From: Miscanthus floridulus
Taxonomy: Eukaryota > Streptophyta > Magnoliopsida > Poales > Poaceae
Assembly: GCF_019320115.1 (NCBI RefSeq)
Contig: NC_089595.1
Coordinates: 111,182,461 to 111,246,460 of the forward strand
Reading direction: 5' to 3'
DNA length: 64,000 nucleotides
In this document: positions 45,929 through 57,639 of the stretch, piece after piece
How positions within the stretch are numbered: the stretch's first letter is position 1
Layout: every line of letters begins with the position of its first letter
Notes under the pieces: generated by a model
What the model was told of the DNA's origin: nothing
What the model saw: only the letters and a program-made list of their open reading frames with translations
The model's database searches: none
Position numbers and translations under genes: made by a program

Positions 45929-46289
45929 GGCTATCCGTACTCCTCCACCTCTATTTCCATCTCTAAAAAGGAATATTCTATCCTAGTCATCGAGATTCTC
46001 TACTCTATATCTGTTTTTCCCGTACCCGTATTATCTCTATCACATACTCTATACCCACTATTTCATATTTTATTCTCCTCCCTCCCTCTTTCTCTCTCTC
46101 TCTAACTCTCTCTCTCCTGTTGCTGTAGTGTTGCTACAGTGTTTAACGGGCTGCTCTCTCAGGCGCGGTCTATGGCGGTCTTCTGTGCAGCCGGTACGCT
46201 CGCGGGCCGTTTGCAAGCGCGCGGTGCGCACCACGCGCACGCTACCGGTAGCGTAGCGGCAGCTTTGGCGCTGCCCGGTGCGGACAGCC
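45929..46289. mobile_element. Tourist/PIF-like MITE
   Basis: This 361-bp element has termini GGCTATCCG and CGGACAGCC (one mismatch as inverted repeat), flanked by TAA at 45926-45928 and 46290-46292. The interior has a CT-rich microsatellite (46078-46112) and a GC-rich right half. Confidence 0.75.
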
Positions 46290-46655
46290 TAAGCTAGCAT
46301 CGGGGTCAAGCGAATCTTGCATCTTAATAACAAAGTTGATATAAACAAATTGTGCCATGGCAGGTCCGACACATGAGCACCACTTACACCATACCTTGGT
46401 CCATTAATAAAATAAACAAATCACGTCAACTAAAAATTGCACCTGAGTCTTTTTATGGGTGGTGACACAAGGGATTAAATAATCCTATCTCAAAACTTGT
46501 TGTGTCTATGGAAAATCCCACGACCAGCATCATATTTAAGATAATAAAAGTCTAGTCCATATGAAGTACCAACATATCGCGGGTAACTTAAATCTTGCAT
46601 CTTAGTTAGACTGTATCCATATAAGATCGTGTCTAGCTACGCTATTAAATTAAAT
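46290..46655. other. No gene seen
   Basis: AT-rich intergenic sequence. CGAATCTTGCATCTTA and AAATCTTGCATCTTAG (46311, 46590) hint at a small direct repeat. No ORF or element end is supported. Confidence 0.4.
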
Positions 46656-46847
46656 TAAGGAAAAAGTCTATTTTTGCCCTCCAACTATGGGTGCAGTTAG
46701 TCTCTAGCCCTCTAACTCGAAAATCTGACACGCGCAGTCTCTTAACTCTCAAAATCAGTTAAAATTGGCCCTCGCGCCCATTCGACCCTGGTTTTGGCCC
46801 AGTCAACCCGCCACGATCGCGGTTTCGGCCCGGTCTCCATGTCTGAC

Positions 46848-47275
46848 AAGCCGGTCCACATCGCGAGCTTCCATTGTCTCGGTGCTTTCAGCCGCAGCCG
46901 AGGCTGAGGTCAAAATCGACGCCATCGGTGACCACCTCGACGAGCTCCTATCCAGCGCCTCGCCGTCGTCCTCCCACCATCCCCAGTCCCAAGCTGTGGC
47001 GGCACGCGCGCTGAGCGCGCGCATCGACCGCGCCGTCGCGCCGGCCGAGCCCCTCCTCACGGCGTTCCGCCACGTGTCCGCGCTCGCCGAGGAGGCCACG
47101 CCACCCGCGAACCCGGGCGACACCGAGAGTGCGGTCGTGTTCGTCGACCGTGTGGACCAGCTGTGGGAAGCCATCGAGGAAGTGGTGGTGCGCGGCGAAG
47201 AGGCCGTCCGGAGGGTGGAGGAGGCGGTCGGTTTCCTGGGCCGGACCAAGAAACCACTCGGTCTTGTGTTGGGGA
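46848..47275 (+). pseudogene. Captured fragment, possibly EXO70-type exocyst N-terminus
   Basis: Within the Pack-MULE an open frame reads EVKIDAIGDHLDELLSSASP, ARALSARIDRAVAPAEPLLT, AFRHVSALAEEA, FVDRVDQLWEAIEEVVVRGE and EAVRRVEEAVGFLGRT, a helical, Ala-rich, clearly host-like segment. Plant EXO70 N-terminal regions have similar patterns (RIDRAV.PAE, RVEEAV.FL), but this is from memory and uncertain. The frame begins inside the left TIR and runs on to 47421 into unrelated sequence, so it is at best a chimeric transcript. Confidence 0.45.
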
Positions 47276-47529
47276 GAGAAGGGATGGTTTCTATCTTCTT
47301 CCCCAGATCCCGTGCGCTCACCTCCCAGCTACCGACGACGAGCTCCCCGCGCAGCAGCTCCTCATCCGCGGCTACAGGCTCCTACTGCGCCGATCGACGC
47401 CGACGCCGCACGCAGTGCTGAGCTCGAGCTGCCGCTGGAACAGGAATCGGAAGCACGTCGTCGTTGTACAGGAAGGCGACGCGGACCAGGCGGACCAACA
47501 ATAGACGGGGACGACCCTATGGCCTCGAC

Positions 47530-47850
47530 CACTGGACGCCATGGAGCTCCGGCTGCGGCCGCTCGACGCCGTGGAGGTCCGGTCGCGGCCTCGACGCCCG
47601 CCCTCCCCGCACGACTGCTCGACGCCATGGAGCTCCGGCTGCGGCCGCTGGACGTCGTGGAGGTCCGGTCGCGGCCTCAACGCCCACCCTCCCCGCGTAG
47701 CTGCTCGACGCCATGGAGCTCTGGCTGCGGCCGCTGGATGCCTACCTCCCCGTGCGCGGCCGCTCGACGCCGTGGAGGTCCGGCCACGGCCGCTCCACGC
47801 CCAGCTCGCGCGTCTCCCCGCGCCGACCCGCCTCGACGCCATGGAGGTTC
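47530..47850. repeat. 86-bp GC-rich minisatellite in Pack-MULE cargo
   Basis: GACGCCATGGAGCTCCGGCT begins units at about 47538, 47624 and 47710, each followed by GCGGCCGCT and GGAGGTCCGG. Two units are near-perfect and the third is rearranged. Open frames on both strands here reflect the repeat and high GC. Confidence 0.75.
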
Positions 47851-48390
47851 AGCCGTGGCCCTCCTCCCCGTGCCGGCTCGCCCTCCCCATGCTGGCCAGC
47901 CTCGACGCCCAGCTCGCTCGTCTCCCTCCTCTACGCACGACGAGCGATCTCGTATAGTCGCATATCTCGTCTCCGTCTCCCTCCCCTCCCTCCCCTGCCA
48001 CACGGATGCTCGGGGTGCAGGGCATCTATCTCTACGGGAGGCACAGAGGATCCGATATGGGAAGGGAGGATGATTCGTCAGACATGGAGACTGGGCCGAA
48101 ACCACGGTCGTGGCGGGTTGACTGGGCCGAAACCGCAGTCGAATGGGCGCGAGGGCCAATTTTAACTGGTTTTGAGAGTTAAGAGACTGCGCGTGTCTGG
48201 TTTTCGAGTTAGAGGGCTAGAAACAAACTGCAGCCATAGTTGGAGGGGCTAAAAATAGACTTTCTCCTTAAATTAAATAGCATCATATATGTGAATTCCT
48301 GGCCAAATACCAGGTCATGAGCACATATGCTAAGGGGCTAATGTGCTAATGAAGGGTTAAAGATTAACCCCTTTTAGCCCTCCTGTTTGG

Positions 48391-48451
48391 ATCCCCAAGG
48401 GCTAAAAGGTGGTTAAAAGGGGAGGGCTAATCTTTAGCTCTTATCCAAACA
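48391..48451. mobile_element. Small MITE or MITE derivative
   Basis: Perfect 10-bp inverted ends CTGTTTGGAT / ATCCAAACAG enclose 41 bp rich in GGGCTAAA words, as in a common grass MITE. The flanks share CTC, but the duplication is unclear. Confidence 0.5.
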
Positions 48452-48479
48452 GACTCTCACTTTGATATGATAAGTTAAT

Positions 48480-48985
48480 TGCACGTGCCACGACTGAGTC
48501 TAGCACTGCAACGATCTCTCTAAGTCTTGGTGCAATAAACGCCTTGACTTAGCCCCAAATAAATACCGCACTATATGCCGGGTGCGTCCATAAATTGGCA
48601 TTTCAAAACATGACAATTCAGGATCTTATATGATCCAACAAGACTATCAAATCTGGTCTTCAAAATCGATCATGTGCATGTATGATACGATGCACTAAAT
48701 AAACATCCATCATACAAACAAATCGATTTCTCCCTGTCCAAGTATATGCCATAATGCATGCAGTGGCTTAATTGCACGCCGAGCGCATCCATAAGTGTCA
48801 ACACATATCGATTCATGGTTTTTCATGATCCCATAAGACTATATCAAATTTGGTCTATGCGGCAAACTATCGTGTATACGCAATACAATGCACTATGAAC
48901 TAATAAAGAAATAAATATCAAACAAATCAACTCCTCTTGGCCGACACGCATACGTGTCGTGATGCATGTAGTGGCTTAAAATGCA
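48480..48985. repeat. Diverged tandem repeat of about 210 bp
   Basis: Two units share ordered words: GCATCCATAA or GCGTCCATAA, ATCAAATYTGGTCT, ACAAATCRA, CATGYAGTGGCTTAA. Related to centromere-like or intergenic satellites only in length; no further copies are present. Confidence 0.55.
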
Positions 48986-49230
48986 CACATGCCCAAATAA
49001 TAAATAAGTTATTGATACTTAGCGCCATGTCATGGCCTAAACAAATAACAAGATATTTGTAAAAGGGTGCATGAATCAAAAGACATGCATATCATGATTT
49101 GGTAAAAAGCTAACCGTTAGCAAACAACCATATAGGGAGTATATATTAACTCCTCACCAAATGAAATAGTGTCATGCTTAAAGAAATGACAATTGTCAAG
49201 TTTAAACATATGCATGCGTCCGTCCATGGC

Positions 49231-49327
49231 TATAAGAGCCAAGCTCTCTTCTCTCTCCTCTCTTATCTCCTCCACATCAGCAAAAATGTTGACTAGGCTA
49301 TAAGCCCATTATTATATCTGCTCTAAG
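49231..49327. mobile_element. MITE-like fragment
   Basis: GGCTATAAGAGCCAAGCTCT through GGCTATAAGCCC and CTGCTCTAAG matches a widespread grass MITE type and resembles 43700-43812. The ends are not resolved. Confidence 0.4.
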
Positions 49328-49629
49328 ACTGAAGACTTTATTTTCTTTTCTAGTTTGTAATAGCCCGCCATGTGATGAAATCTTTCTTTTTTCATGTAGC
49401 ATGTTGGAACTCTTAATCAAGGGTGTTCTCTTCGAAGATGTAATTAACATAATTTTTATGCAAATATAAGAATTATGAAAGTATGGACTCGCAATACCTG
49501 TTATTTTACTCTTGTCCCAATTAAATTAAATCAAAACCAAATTTGTCTCTACACGCGGAGGCAGGTCATAGCCGCCCATTTACTCGCCATCAGTATTGTC
49601 CATGCCTGCCCTAGGGAGTGAAATAAATG

Positions 49630-50257
49630 GTAACCTTTAGCAGAGTATTGGTACAACACATCATTTCATTCAGCTCTGGGACATAGTCCATTTGAGGTAT
49701 TGTATGGTCATCCTCCTAGACACCTGGGCATTCCTGATCCAAGTGCAGTTACTGTCAAGGATTTGTCCAGTTGGTTAATGGAAAGAAATCTACTCCATCA
49801 GTTGATTCAGCAACAATTCCAGCGAGCTCAGCAAAGGATGAAGACCCAGGCTGATAAAAACAGAATGGAAAGAGAGTTTCAAGTGGGGGGCATGGTTTAT
49901 TTAAATCTATAGCCTCACACTCAATCTTCAATAGCATTTCGCAGCAACCACAAACTCTCTTTCAGATTCTTTGGCCCATACAAAATTCTAGAAAGGGTGG
50001 GCTCTGTGGCTTATAAGTTGGATATGTCAGCAACTACTCAAATTTATCCTGTTGTCCAAGTATCCTAGTTGAAGAAGCATGTTCCTCCAGCTGAAGTTAT
50101 TGGGTCCTTGGAAGCAGTTGCTACTGACCCAACTGCTGAAGTTCTTCCCTTGCAGATGTTGTCTGTCAACATGATCCAGCAAGGTGGAGCTCTGAAGAAG
50201 CGTTGTATTGGTGCAATGGACTGCAAAACCGGTGTCCATGTCCGCCTGGGAAGATGA
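49630..50257 (+). pseudogene. Gypsy integrase C-terminal fragment
   Basis: The sequence encodes the end of a gypsy integrase in two or three frames: LGHSPFEVLYGHPPRHLGI, a coiled segment (RAQQRMKTQADKNRME), FQVGGMVYLNL, then FRFFGPYKILERVGSVAYKLD (GPY/F module) and a tail ...LKKHVPPAEVIGSL. There is a stop near 49911 and another near 50068. The 5' part of the element is gone. A polypurine-like AAAGCCGGGGGCAA leads into the LTR at 50321. Confidence 0.75.
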
Positions 50258-50320
50258 TCAGGATATGAAGCGCCGTTACTCCACAGCTTGGTGACAAGCT
50301 GTTGCTAAAGCCGGGGGCAA

Positions 50321-50695
50321 TGTCAGGCACCGACTGACTGAAGAGAAGAAGTCCGAGTGTGGCTGAAGCATAGGAGTTTGGGTTGGCATGGAGTTGTTGG
50401 TGTTGGGCTTGGCCCTAGTTAGGCGTAGGGGCTCGGCCCATGTTAGGGAAGCGGTGCTGGCAAATTAAGTTGGCTATAATAACATAAACGGTTATCGCAT
50501 AACTGAAATACAATTTCCCCTCCTAAATGCTTTGGTTGAGCTGTTCTTCCCCAAATCTTCCTTGTTGTTCACTCATATCCTAAATTCGATTCAAACCCTT
50601 CCCCATATTCTTTCTAGTCCGAGACAGAGAGTTGGGATTCGAATTCGATGGCTTGTTTTATTCAATCGTTCGTTCACGGAAAGGTATATATATCT
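50321..50695 (+). repeat. 3' LTR of the truncated gypsy element
   Basis: Begins TGTCAGGCACC immediately after a purine-rich tract and contains a GGCTATAATAACA TATA-like segment. The right end is not clearly defined. It is followed by a 31-bp tandem repeat (GGCCATTCTTAGTAG..., 50708-50763). Confidence 0.5.
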
Positions 50696-50849
50696 GTTGC
50701 TTACAAGGCCATTCTTAGTAGGAGTGTCATTAGAAGGCCATTCTTAGTAGTAGTGTCATTAGAGTTTCATTTGTATTTAATATAAGTTATTACATAATCA
50801 TTTTTTATGATGTGACAAAGTAAATTAAATGTATATGAAATCATAGAAA

Positions 50850-53245
50850 CAAAGAGGGCTTCGGGGCGGACCGAACCCTAGGAGAGCGCCCCTAGCGGCC
50901 TCCTCCCTACCGGCGGCGCCGGCTGCCGCCGCCGCCCGCCTTCCCCTCCCCTCCTCCCACCAGATCCACTGCTCCGCTCCCTTCCTCCGACCCCTCCCGT
51001 ACCCTGACGTGCGCGGGCACTCGAGCCGCGACGCCCCCATCTGAACCGGTGGCGCGCTCCCCCGAGCCAACGGCGCCAAGTACCGCCGCCGCCGCCACCC
51101 ACGGGGTCCTCGCGGGGCTCCAGGGTGGAGCCGCGACACCCCCATCCAAGGCGATCGCGCACTCCCCGGAGCCACCGGCGCCAGGTCCCACCGCCGCCCC
51201 CTTGCACGGCTACCCCGCGGGCCTCCAGGGCGGCTGCCTCGGTCCCTAGCCATGCGCGGGGGGTGCCCATGGGGGCGTCCATGGCAAGCAGGGACCGCCG
51301 CCGTAGCCCGAGTCCCCGTCCACGCCGCTGCTGCAGAGCGACACTCCCGCCATCGCCTCGCCTCCTAAGTCGTCGGGGCCAAACGCCGCCACCGCAGCGC
51401 CGCCGGGTGGGGGAGACGCCGCCACGGCTGCCCCGCACATGTGCGGGATGGCCAAATTTGGTGCGCCCACGCCACCTCGGACGTCGGGGCCAGACAAGGA
51501 CACCGCCGCCATGATTGCCCAGCGCTCGGTAGTCGGAGCTGGGGCGAGCCTCGCCGCCGCCGCCGCCAATGCCATCGCCACGGCGTCGCCGGGCACCCCT
51601 AGCTCCTCCCTCTCGCCGGTCGCGGTACCGTTTTGCCTAGGACACTCCTCGGGAGGGTGTACGAAGAGCCAGCGGTGGGCGGACGACGACGGCGAGGAGA
51701 CCGACGATAACCACCCCGCAACCTATCTTGAGGTCGCTCGTTGCTCGGCGAATCCGGCCGTTGTGTCCCTCGTGCGTGCCCAGACTCGTTCAGTCGTGGT
51801 TCTGGGGCGCGGCAGAGCGGACGCTGGATAGGGACCTGTGCGAAGGCAGAGGAAGCGTAGCCGACCGCGCGCCCAGCTAGTGCATGGCTTGCCTGCTTGG
51901 CTAGTGGATGGTCAAGTCCCTGCCCGCCAACACCTCGATGCCCGCAAACGGGTCTCCACCCCCGACGTTGATGGGTGGAGGGAGATCCTACCCCGATAAG
52001 AGGCGGGACCTGCAGCTGCCTCAGTTGAGCCTCGCCGCGGCCCAGGTCTACGTGCATAGGCTCGGAAGATCCCTGCACAACTCCGCGACAGATGTTTCAA
52101 CTGCCTCTCATACTCGCATCGAGTAGCGACTTGCCGGATGCCACGGCATTGCCTGCGCTGCCATGGATTCGGCCACCTCGCAAGGGACTGCAAGCGATCC
52201 AAGTCGGCGCCGAAGGGTGGTGCCCTGCCTCGCCATTCAGTTCATACCGACAACCCACTGGCATCCCAACACGCACCCCCCGGCAGTCCACTGAACTTGG
52301 ATGGGACCGCGCAGGGTGTCGTGGGGGTGCCGATGGAATCCGCCGAAGCCAGAGATGACGCCGGCGCCGCAGGGGTAAGCCGGCGATGGACATCAGCATG
52401 GGCGCGCCTGTGGACCACGTCGACGATGCCAATGCTTCGACTGCCGCATGCTGCTTCCTCAAGCCAGATACGCTGGCGGAGGCACTGTGCATGGGCGCAT
52501 GGTCTCCCGCTTGGCTCATCTCGATCGACCCGATGCTGGACGAGCTTGCTGCCTCGCTCGTCGCGAGCCGACCAGCGGTCACACCAGTGCCTGGGTGCCT
52601 GCATGCTGTGGCAACCATCTCTGAGGAGGTTCAAGCTTCGTTGGTGGACTTTGGTTCTCCGATGACGGCTCCTCAGTGCACGGTGGACCTGCCTCCGTCA
52701 TCGCCTGTACAACCCGTTGTCGCGGGTGCTCTGGCACCAGGGAGGATGGTGAGGTATGGCCAACCAGGTTCGAGTTGGCCAAGCACTTGGCGTGTACTTC
52801 TACGTTGACGTAGGTCGGCCTTTTGGATGGCCAAGCCACAACCGACCCCTCTATGCCGACGAAGGACGGGCAGTAGGACTCCAGCGATGTGACACCCATG
52901 ATGCGCGAGGCCACCCGACATCTGGCACGATTTATCGAGGAGGTGCAGATCAAGCAAAGGTCGCCCTTAATCGCCACTCCACCAAGGCAGAAGGCGGCAA
53001 CCAAAAGGCCCCTGCCAATCAGGAGTAGACGGATTGCCGCTCAGCTATTGGCGCACATACCGACCTCCAAGCGGGGTGAGGTACTCCCCATGCAGAAGAT
53101 GGGCATCGCGTCGCCGGCAGCTATAGTTTCATCTACATCCAAGGGGACGTACGATGTCATTTTCGTAGGTAACTTGACGCCGAGCCAAGTGGTAGCTCTA
53201 GACGAGCTATTCCCAGCGACCAACAGCAGGGCTGGTAGAAGAGCG
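50850..53245 (+). mobile_element. 5' portion of a LINE, interrupted by a copia-like LTR
   Basis: A GC-rich 5' region (50850-51900) is followed by ORF1-type sequence with two zinc knuckles (52093-52188) and a basic segment reading RRIAAQLLAHIPTSKRGEV (53022-53090), then ALDELFPATNSR (53200-53226). This order is typical of ORF1 in plant L1-like LINEs. Endonuclease and RT are not in the window because the copia-like LTR cuts it at 53246. Overlapping Pro/Gly/Ala-rich ORFs on the minus strand are composition artefacts. Confidence 0.65.
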
Positions 53246-53260
53246 TGTAAGGAAAATGGA
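52087..53260 (+). pseudogene. LINE ORF1 (CCHC zinc-knuckle protein), decayed
   Basis: The frame at 52087 reads DRCFNCLSYSHRVATC, then CLRCHGFGHLARDC, two CX2CX4HX4C knuckles that bind nucleic acid in LINE ORF1 proteins. The downstream frame changes several times. A later open stretch (52889-53266) encodes MREATRHLARFIEEV and the basic tail with IAAQLLAHIPTSK and FVGNLTPSQVVALDELFPA. Multiple frameshifts exist, and the 3' end is replaced by LTR sequence. Confidence 0.65.
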
Positions 53261-54796
53261 CCTTAGACCATTTAGTTTTGAATTTTGGTGTTTGATGATC
53301 AACATAACCAAATTGGACTAACATATTTGCCAGTGTTTGTTTGTAGTCCAATAGGATGCAAACGTGACTTGGACGAAGGCGGCGTGATGATCCGATGATC
53401 AATACCTCAAGAAAGACATTAGAAGCAACATAGAAGACCTAGAAGATCAAGCAAAGTCCAAGACACGAAGATGGAACCAAGCCAGGCGCAAAGATCATGA
53501 AGAAACAAGTGAAGAAAGGGTATACAGTGCGACCGAACGCTCTGATCGGATGCCCTGGCCGAACGCATCCGGTGCTAAACCCTAGCGCGAGGGTGCCTAT
53601 CCATGTGACCGGACACTGAGGCGGCCGAGGACCAGATGCGACGGGTCCACTGTTCACATTGCCCTGTAGTGTTTTAGTGTTGACCAGACGCGGCAATAGT
53701 ACGACCAGACGCGCTCGACACCAGCATCCGATCGACATGCAGAGAGGTTCCAGAGAGGCGTAGAAGCGACTGGACGTGTCCGGTGGCATGTGACCGGACT
53801 CAGTCAGAGTCCGATCAGCTAAAAGTGCCCGTGGCCAGGTTACCATTGTGAGAGACCAGACGTGTCCGGTGCCAGTGTGAGCAGCGTCCGATGCTAGCCA
53901 GAATTGCTAAAGTTGGCTCCAACAGCTAGTTTCTCCATGGGGCTTATAAATAGACCCCCCAACTGGCCAAATGAGATGTGGAAGAGCTGAGGAAAGATAC
54001 TAGGGTGTTGATACACTACTTTGTTGCTCTCCATATGCATAGTGCTTAGTGATATACTTGGTGATTAGCATAGGTGCTTTGTGAAGTGCTTAGGTTAGTT
54101 AGACCACCGCTTATGCGCTTGCTCTAGGTTTAGGCCTAGTGTTTAGTGAGGTTAGAATATCTCTTATCTCTCGGTGTTTGCGCGCACCGTTGTTGTATAT
54201 TGGAGGGGCTTGTAGTCTTGCAAGACCACACCAACCGTGTTTGTGGTGTGGCTGCCACCGTGTACCGAAGGGAACAAGGCCCGTGGTGGTTCGCTAGAAA
54301 CTTGATAGTGAAGACGACGGGGAGCGATCCTTGAGACGCTTTGCTACGAGTGGCTTAACGGGAGACCCGCTTGCGTATGGGGAAGGCCTAGAGCTAACCA
54401 CGGAGTGACCCGACCGGGAGCTTGGCCCTTGCGAGGGGCTTCAACGAGGACTAGGGAGAAGCTTGCGCGCTTCTCGATACCTCGATAAAATACCAGAGTC
54501 ATCGACGGGAGTTTGCATCTCTACGTCACTCTTTAGCTTCTGCATTTATATTGTAACCTTGGTGTGAGCTTTACCTTTCATAGCTTAGTTGATAGGATAG
54601 TTGATAGGTTTGGAACCTATGTTGCTAAACTCCTTTTGCGGTAGAGATAACAACACACTAGCAAAACCGTAATTGCACATCTAGATAGTTTATCTTTTGC
54701 ATAGGTTTTGCTAAGTATAGAAAAAGAGGCCATTGATTAGAGTTAGAGTTTTAAGTTGCCTAATTCACACCCCTCTTAGGTGTCACGGTCCTTTCA
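53246..54796 (+). repeat. 5' LTR of a second copia-like element
   Basis: Starts TGTAAGGAAAATGG at 53246 and ends CCTTTCA at 54796, 1551 bp, directly followed by a Met-tRNA primer site. Its U3 is rich in words such as GACCGGACGC and TCCGGTC. An inverted copy of the same family lies at 62831-64000. Confidence 0.8.
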
Positions 54797-54798
54797 AT

Positions 54799-54810
54799 TG
54801 GTATCAGAGC
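54799..54810 (+). promoter_or_regulatory. Primer-binding site of the second copia-like element
   Basis: TGGTATCAGAGC, initiator Met-tRNA complement, 2 bp after the LTR. Confidence 0.88.
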
Positions 54811-54865
54811 CGGTTGGCTCATCTTTGGACCTTTGGCTTCACCACCGTTATTTAGAGAGGGAAGG

Positions 54866-56994
54866 ATGGATACCTCTAGGCTTTCGTACTTTGATGGCAC
54901 TAACTTTCCCTATTATAGTGCTAGAATGGCTTGCTACCTAGAAGCGGTTGATCTAGGTGTTTGGAGAGTCACTCGCGATGGGATGAAACCCCTTAAGAAT
55001 CCCGAGAAATCCACCGCGAGTGATGAGAAAGAGATTCATTTTAATGCAAGAGCTAAAAATTGCTTATATGAATCCTTTAGCTTGGATGTGTTTAACCAAG
55101 TATTCACATTAAATACTTCACATGAAATTTGGTTAAAATTACATGAGCTCCATGATGGCACAAGTAATGTCCGTGAGAAAAACATTGCCTAGCTAAATCA
55201 ACCTATGATTCCTTTAAAATGGATGAAAATGAGCTTGTTAAAGACATGTATTCTCGTTTGAATTTAATTGCCAATGAGCTCAATTCCATAGGGTTGACAA
55301 AGCTAGGTAATGCAGATATTGTGAGGAAGATCATCTCGGTGCTACCACATTCAAAATATGCAAGCATCATCACCATCCTTCATAACTTAGAGGACTTGAG
55401 CAACATGACCCCGGCCATCCTCATTGGCAAGCTTGTGGCATATGAAATGTCACACAAGATGGGTTAAGATGAAGCCAGTTCATCAAGCAAAGCCACCGCT
55501 CTCGCATGTGACGAGCGAAAGAAGATGAAGGGCAAGAAAGTTGAGTCAAGCTCAAGCTCAAGCTCAAGCTCCTCAAGTGATGATGAAGAAGAAGATGAGG
55601 ATGATGATGAACAATCAAGTGATGATGATCAAGCCTCCACCTCCTCCAACTCCTCAATTAATGATAGAGAAACAATCAAGCTTATACAAGGAGTGGAGAA
55701 GTTGATCCGCAAGCTCAATGTCAAGGGTGTGCCCATCCAAATCGAAGATTGCATCTTCACCAATCAAAGAAGAGAGCAAAGAAAGAAAGAATGCTATGGA
55801 TATGGCAAGAGAGGGCACTTTATAGAAGATTGTCCAAAGAACAAGCCCACACCCAAGACAAGAAAGAAGGCATGCAAGGCCAAGGCCCTCACAACAATCA
55901 AGACTTGGGATGATTCATCAAGTGAAGATGAAGCCCAACGCAAGAGTCACGGCCATAAGCAATCATCATCAATCACTTCACGTGTGTGCCTTATGGCATG
56001 AGGTAACGAAAGTTCTAGCTCAAGTGATAGTGATAGTGATGATGAGCTACCTTCCTATGATCAACTTGTGCAAGATAATCTTAAATATGCTAAGGCTTTC
56101 ACTAGCCAACAAAAGAAAATAAATGATTTAAAAGCAAAGGTAGATAGCTCACAACAAGCTTATAAAGTTTTGCTTGAACAATATAAAACTTTTGCTAATC
56201 TTAATGTTGAGCTATCCACTAAAATTGAGCAATTAGAGGCTAGTGCAAACACAAATGAATGCACAATCAATGATGACCAACTAGTGAAGAGAAATGAAAA
56301 ATTAAAAGAAAAGTTAGCTAGCACACAAGATGCTTATAAATGTTTGCTTGCCAAAATAGAAATCATGTGCAAACATTGTGATGAGCTAACAACTAAAGTT
56401 GCTAATCTTGAAGTCGTCGGTACAACCCCCACCGAGGCACCTAAAAAGAAAAGCTCAATCCTTGACATGCCTAAAAAGGATGTCTCTACTTCTTGTATTG
56501 ATTTATTAGACTCACCCCCTTGCAACCAAGTTCGTTTTGAGAATATGTTTGTAGAAACATGTACAAAAGAGGTTGCAATGGAGAATGATCAACTTAAGCA
56601 AGAAGTAGCTTGCCTCATCAAGAACTTGACTCAAAAGAGAGGCAAAACGAAGCAAGCCCAACCTCATCAAGATAACACCATCAAGAGAGTAACTGTGGTT
56701 TACTACGTGTGCCATAAAGAAGGACACAAGTCCTTTGAGTGCAATGTGAAGAATGGGAGAAGAGCTAAGAAGAAAAACAAAAGGCCAATAAGCAAGCTCT
56801 CTAACACCTACACCAAGAAGATGGACAAGAAGGCCTCTACACCATACTTGTTAAAGAAGAAGAAAAATGACAAGGTGGTATCCATCAAGGTAAATAAGCA
56901 AGTCAACAATGGGGTCAAACGTTTTTGGATGCCAAAAGAGATCATCTCAAATATGAAGAGCACCAAGAAAGTTTGGATCCCGAAGGGAAAGTAA
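54866..56994 (+). pseudogene. Copia-type gag with two zinc knuckles, frameshifted
   Basis: ATG 54866 (MDTSRLSYFDGTNFPYY) begins a UBN2-type gag (ARMACYLEAVDLGVWRV). The frame shifts near 55190 and continues (DENELVKDMYSRLNLIANEL), with stops at 55465-55467 and 55999-56001. The middle has an acidic Ser/Asp block (55555-55650), a knuckle CYGYGKRGHFIEDC whose second Cys is Tyr, a long coiled coil (QQKKINDLKAKVDSSQQAYK), a second knuckle-like CHKEGHKSFEC, and a basic tail ending KKVWIPKGK. No pol follows. The element appears 3'-truncated near 57245, so only 5' LTR plus gag survive. Confidence 0.75.
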
Positions 56995-57328
56995 GGAGTC
57001 CGTTTGGACTACGGGGAATTTGGAGACTTGGCAAAGTTTTGGTGCATTTCATGGGGTGATTCATGATGGACAATGTCATTGCTAAGTGGGTTAGTGAATA
57101 CTATGGACCCAAATTTCCCTTCCCATGTTAGGTAACTAGATTTAAACTCTTGCAAATTAAATTAGCATCTAGTGTTGCTAGTGTTGGACTTAAAAAGAAA
57201 TTTCAAACTCTCCTTTCTGCAATTGTCTTAAAAAGAAATTTCAAACAAGTTGCTAGTGTTGGACTTGGACCCCCTGAGCTACGAATATGACTGCCACGGC
57301 CAAAGCCACTAACAACAACATGTGCCCC
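56995..57328. other. Post-gag remnant, no gene
   Basis: About 250 bp of retroelement-like sequence holds a tandem-like pair (AAAAAGAAATTTCAAAC at 57192 and 57229; GTTGCTAGTGTTGGACTT twice). It is then followed by unrelated sequence. No 3' LTR is found. Confidence 0.45.
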
Positions 57329-57435
57329 GTTCGTTTGGCTTATAAGCCGTACTTTTTCAGTTAATGAACGGTATTTTTTTCTCACAGCAAATCAGTCAAC
57401 AGTACTTTCAACCCTGGCTTATGAGCCAGGCGAAC
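57329..57435. mobile_element. MITE with GGCTTATAAGCC-type ends
   Basis: 107 bp with inverted ends GTTCGTTTGGCTTATAAGCC / GGCTTATGAGCCAGGCGAAC (two mismatches) and interior TTTTTTCTCACAGCAAATCA. A very common grass MITE family. The target duplication is not clear. Confidence 0.8.
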
Positions 57436-57639
57436 ATATATGGGCTTGCTTGCTTGCATGTCGTTGTTATGATTAATACGCACGCTTGCTTGCTTGCATG
57501 TTGCTTCCATGACATAGTCGTTCATTTCAGACTGCAAAACTACTCTTTTCCAACAAGTCTGAGCATCTCCCCTTCCTTTTTTTAATTAAAAAAGGGGAAA
57601 ATGAAATCTTTGCACCTGAAATTCCATGGAAACATTCTT

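Larger units (their letters stand above)
46656..48269. mobile_element. Pack-MULE (Mutator-like element carrying host fragments)
   Basis: Long inverted repeats of about 192 bp (46656-46847 and 48077-48269, many identical stretches) are flanked by the 9-bp duplication AAATTAAAT (46647-46655 and 48270-48278). Long TIRs, a 9-bp duplication and GC-rich non-transposase cargo define a Pack-MULE. No MURA transposase is present. The cargo is 46848-48076. Confidence 0.88.

Noticed and set aside
47129..48165. Long GC-rich ORFs on both strands in the Pack-MULE
   Set aside because: They mirror each other, are Arg/Pro/Ala-rich and follow the 86-bp repeat and the TIR. This is composition, not coding.
50825..52634. 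Overlapping minus-strand ORFs over the LINE 5' region
   Set aside because: High GC leaves many frames open. The plus-strand zinc knuckles show the real orientation.
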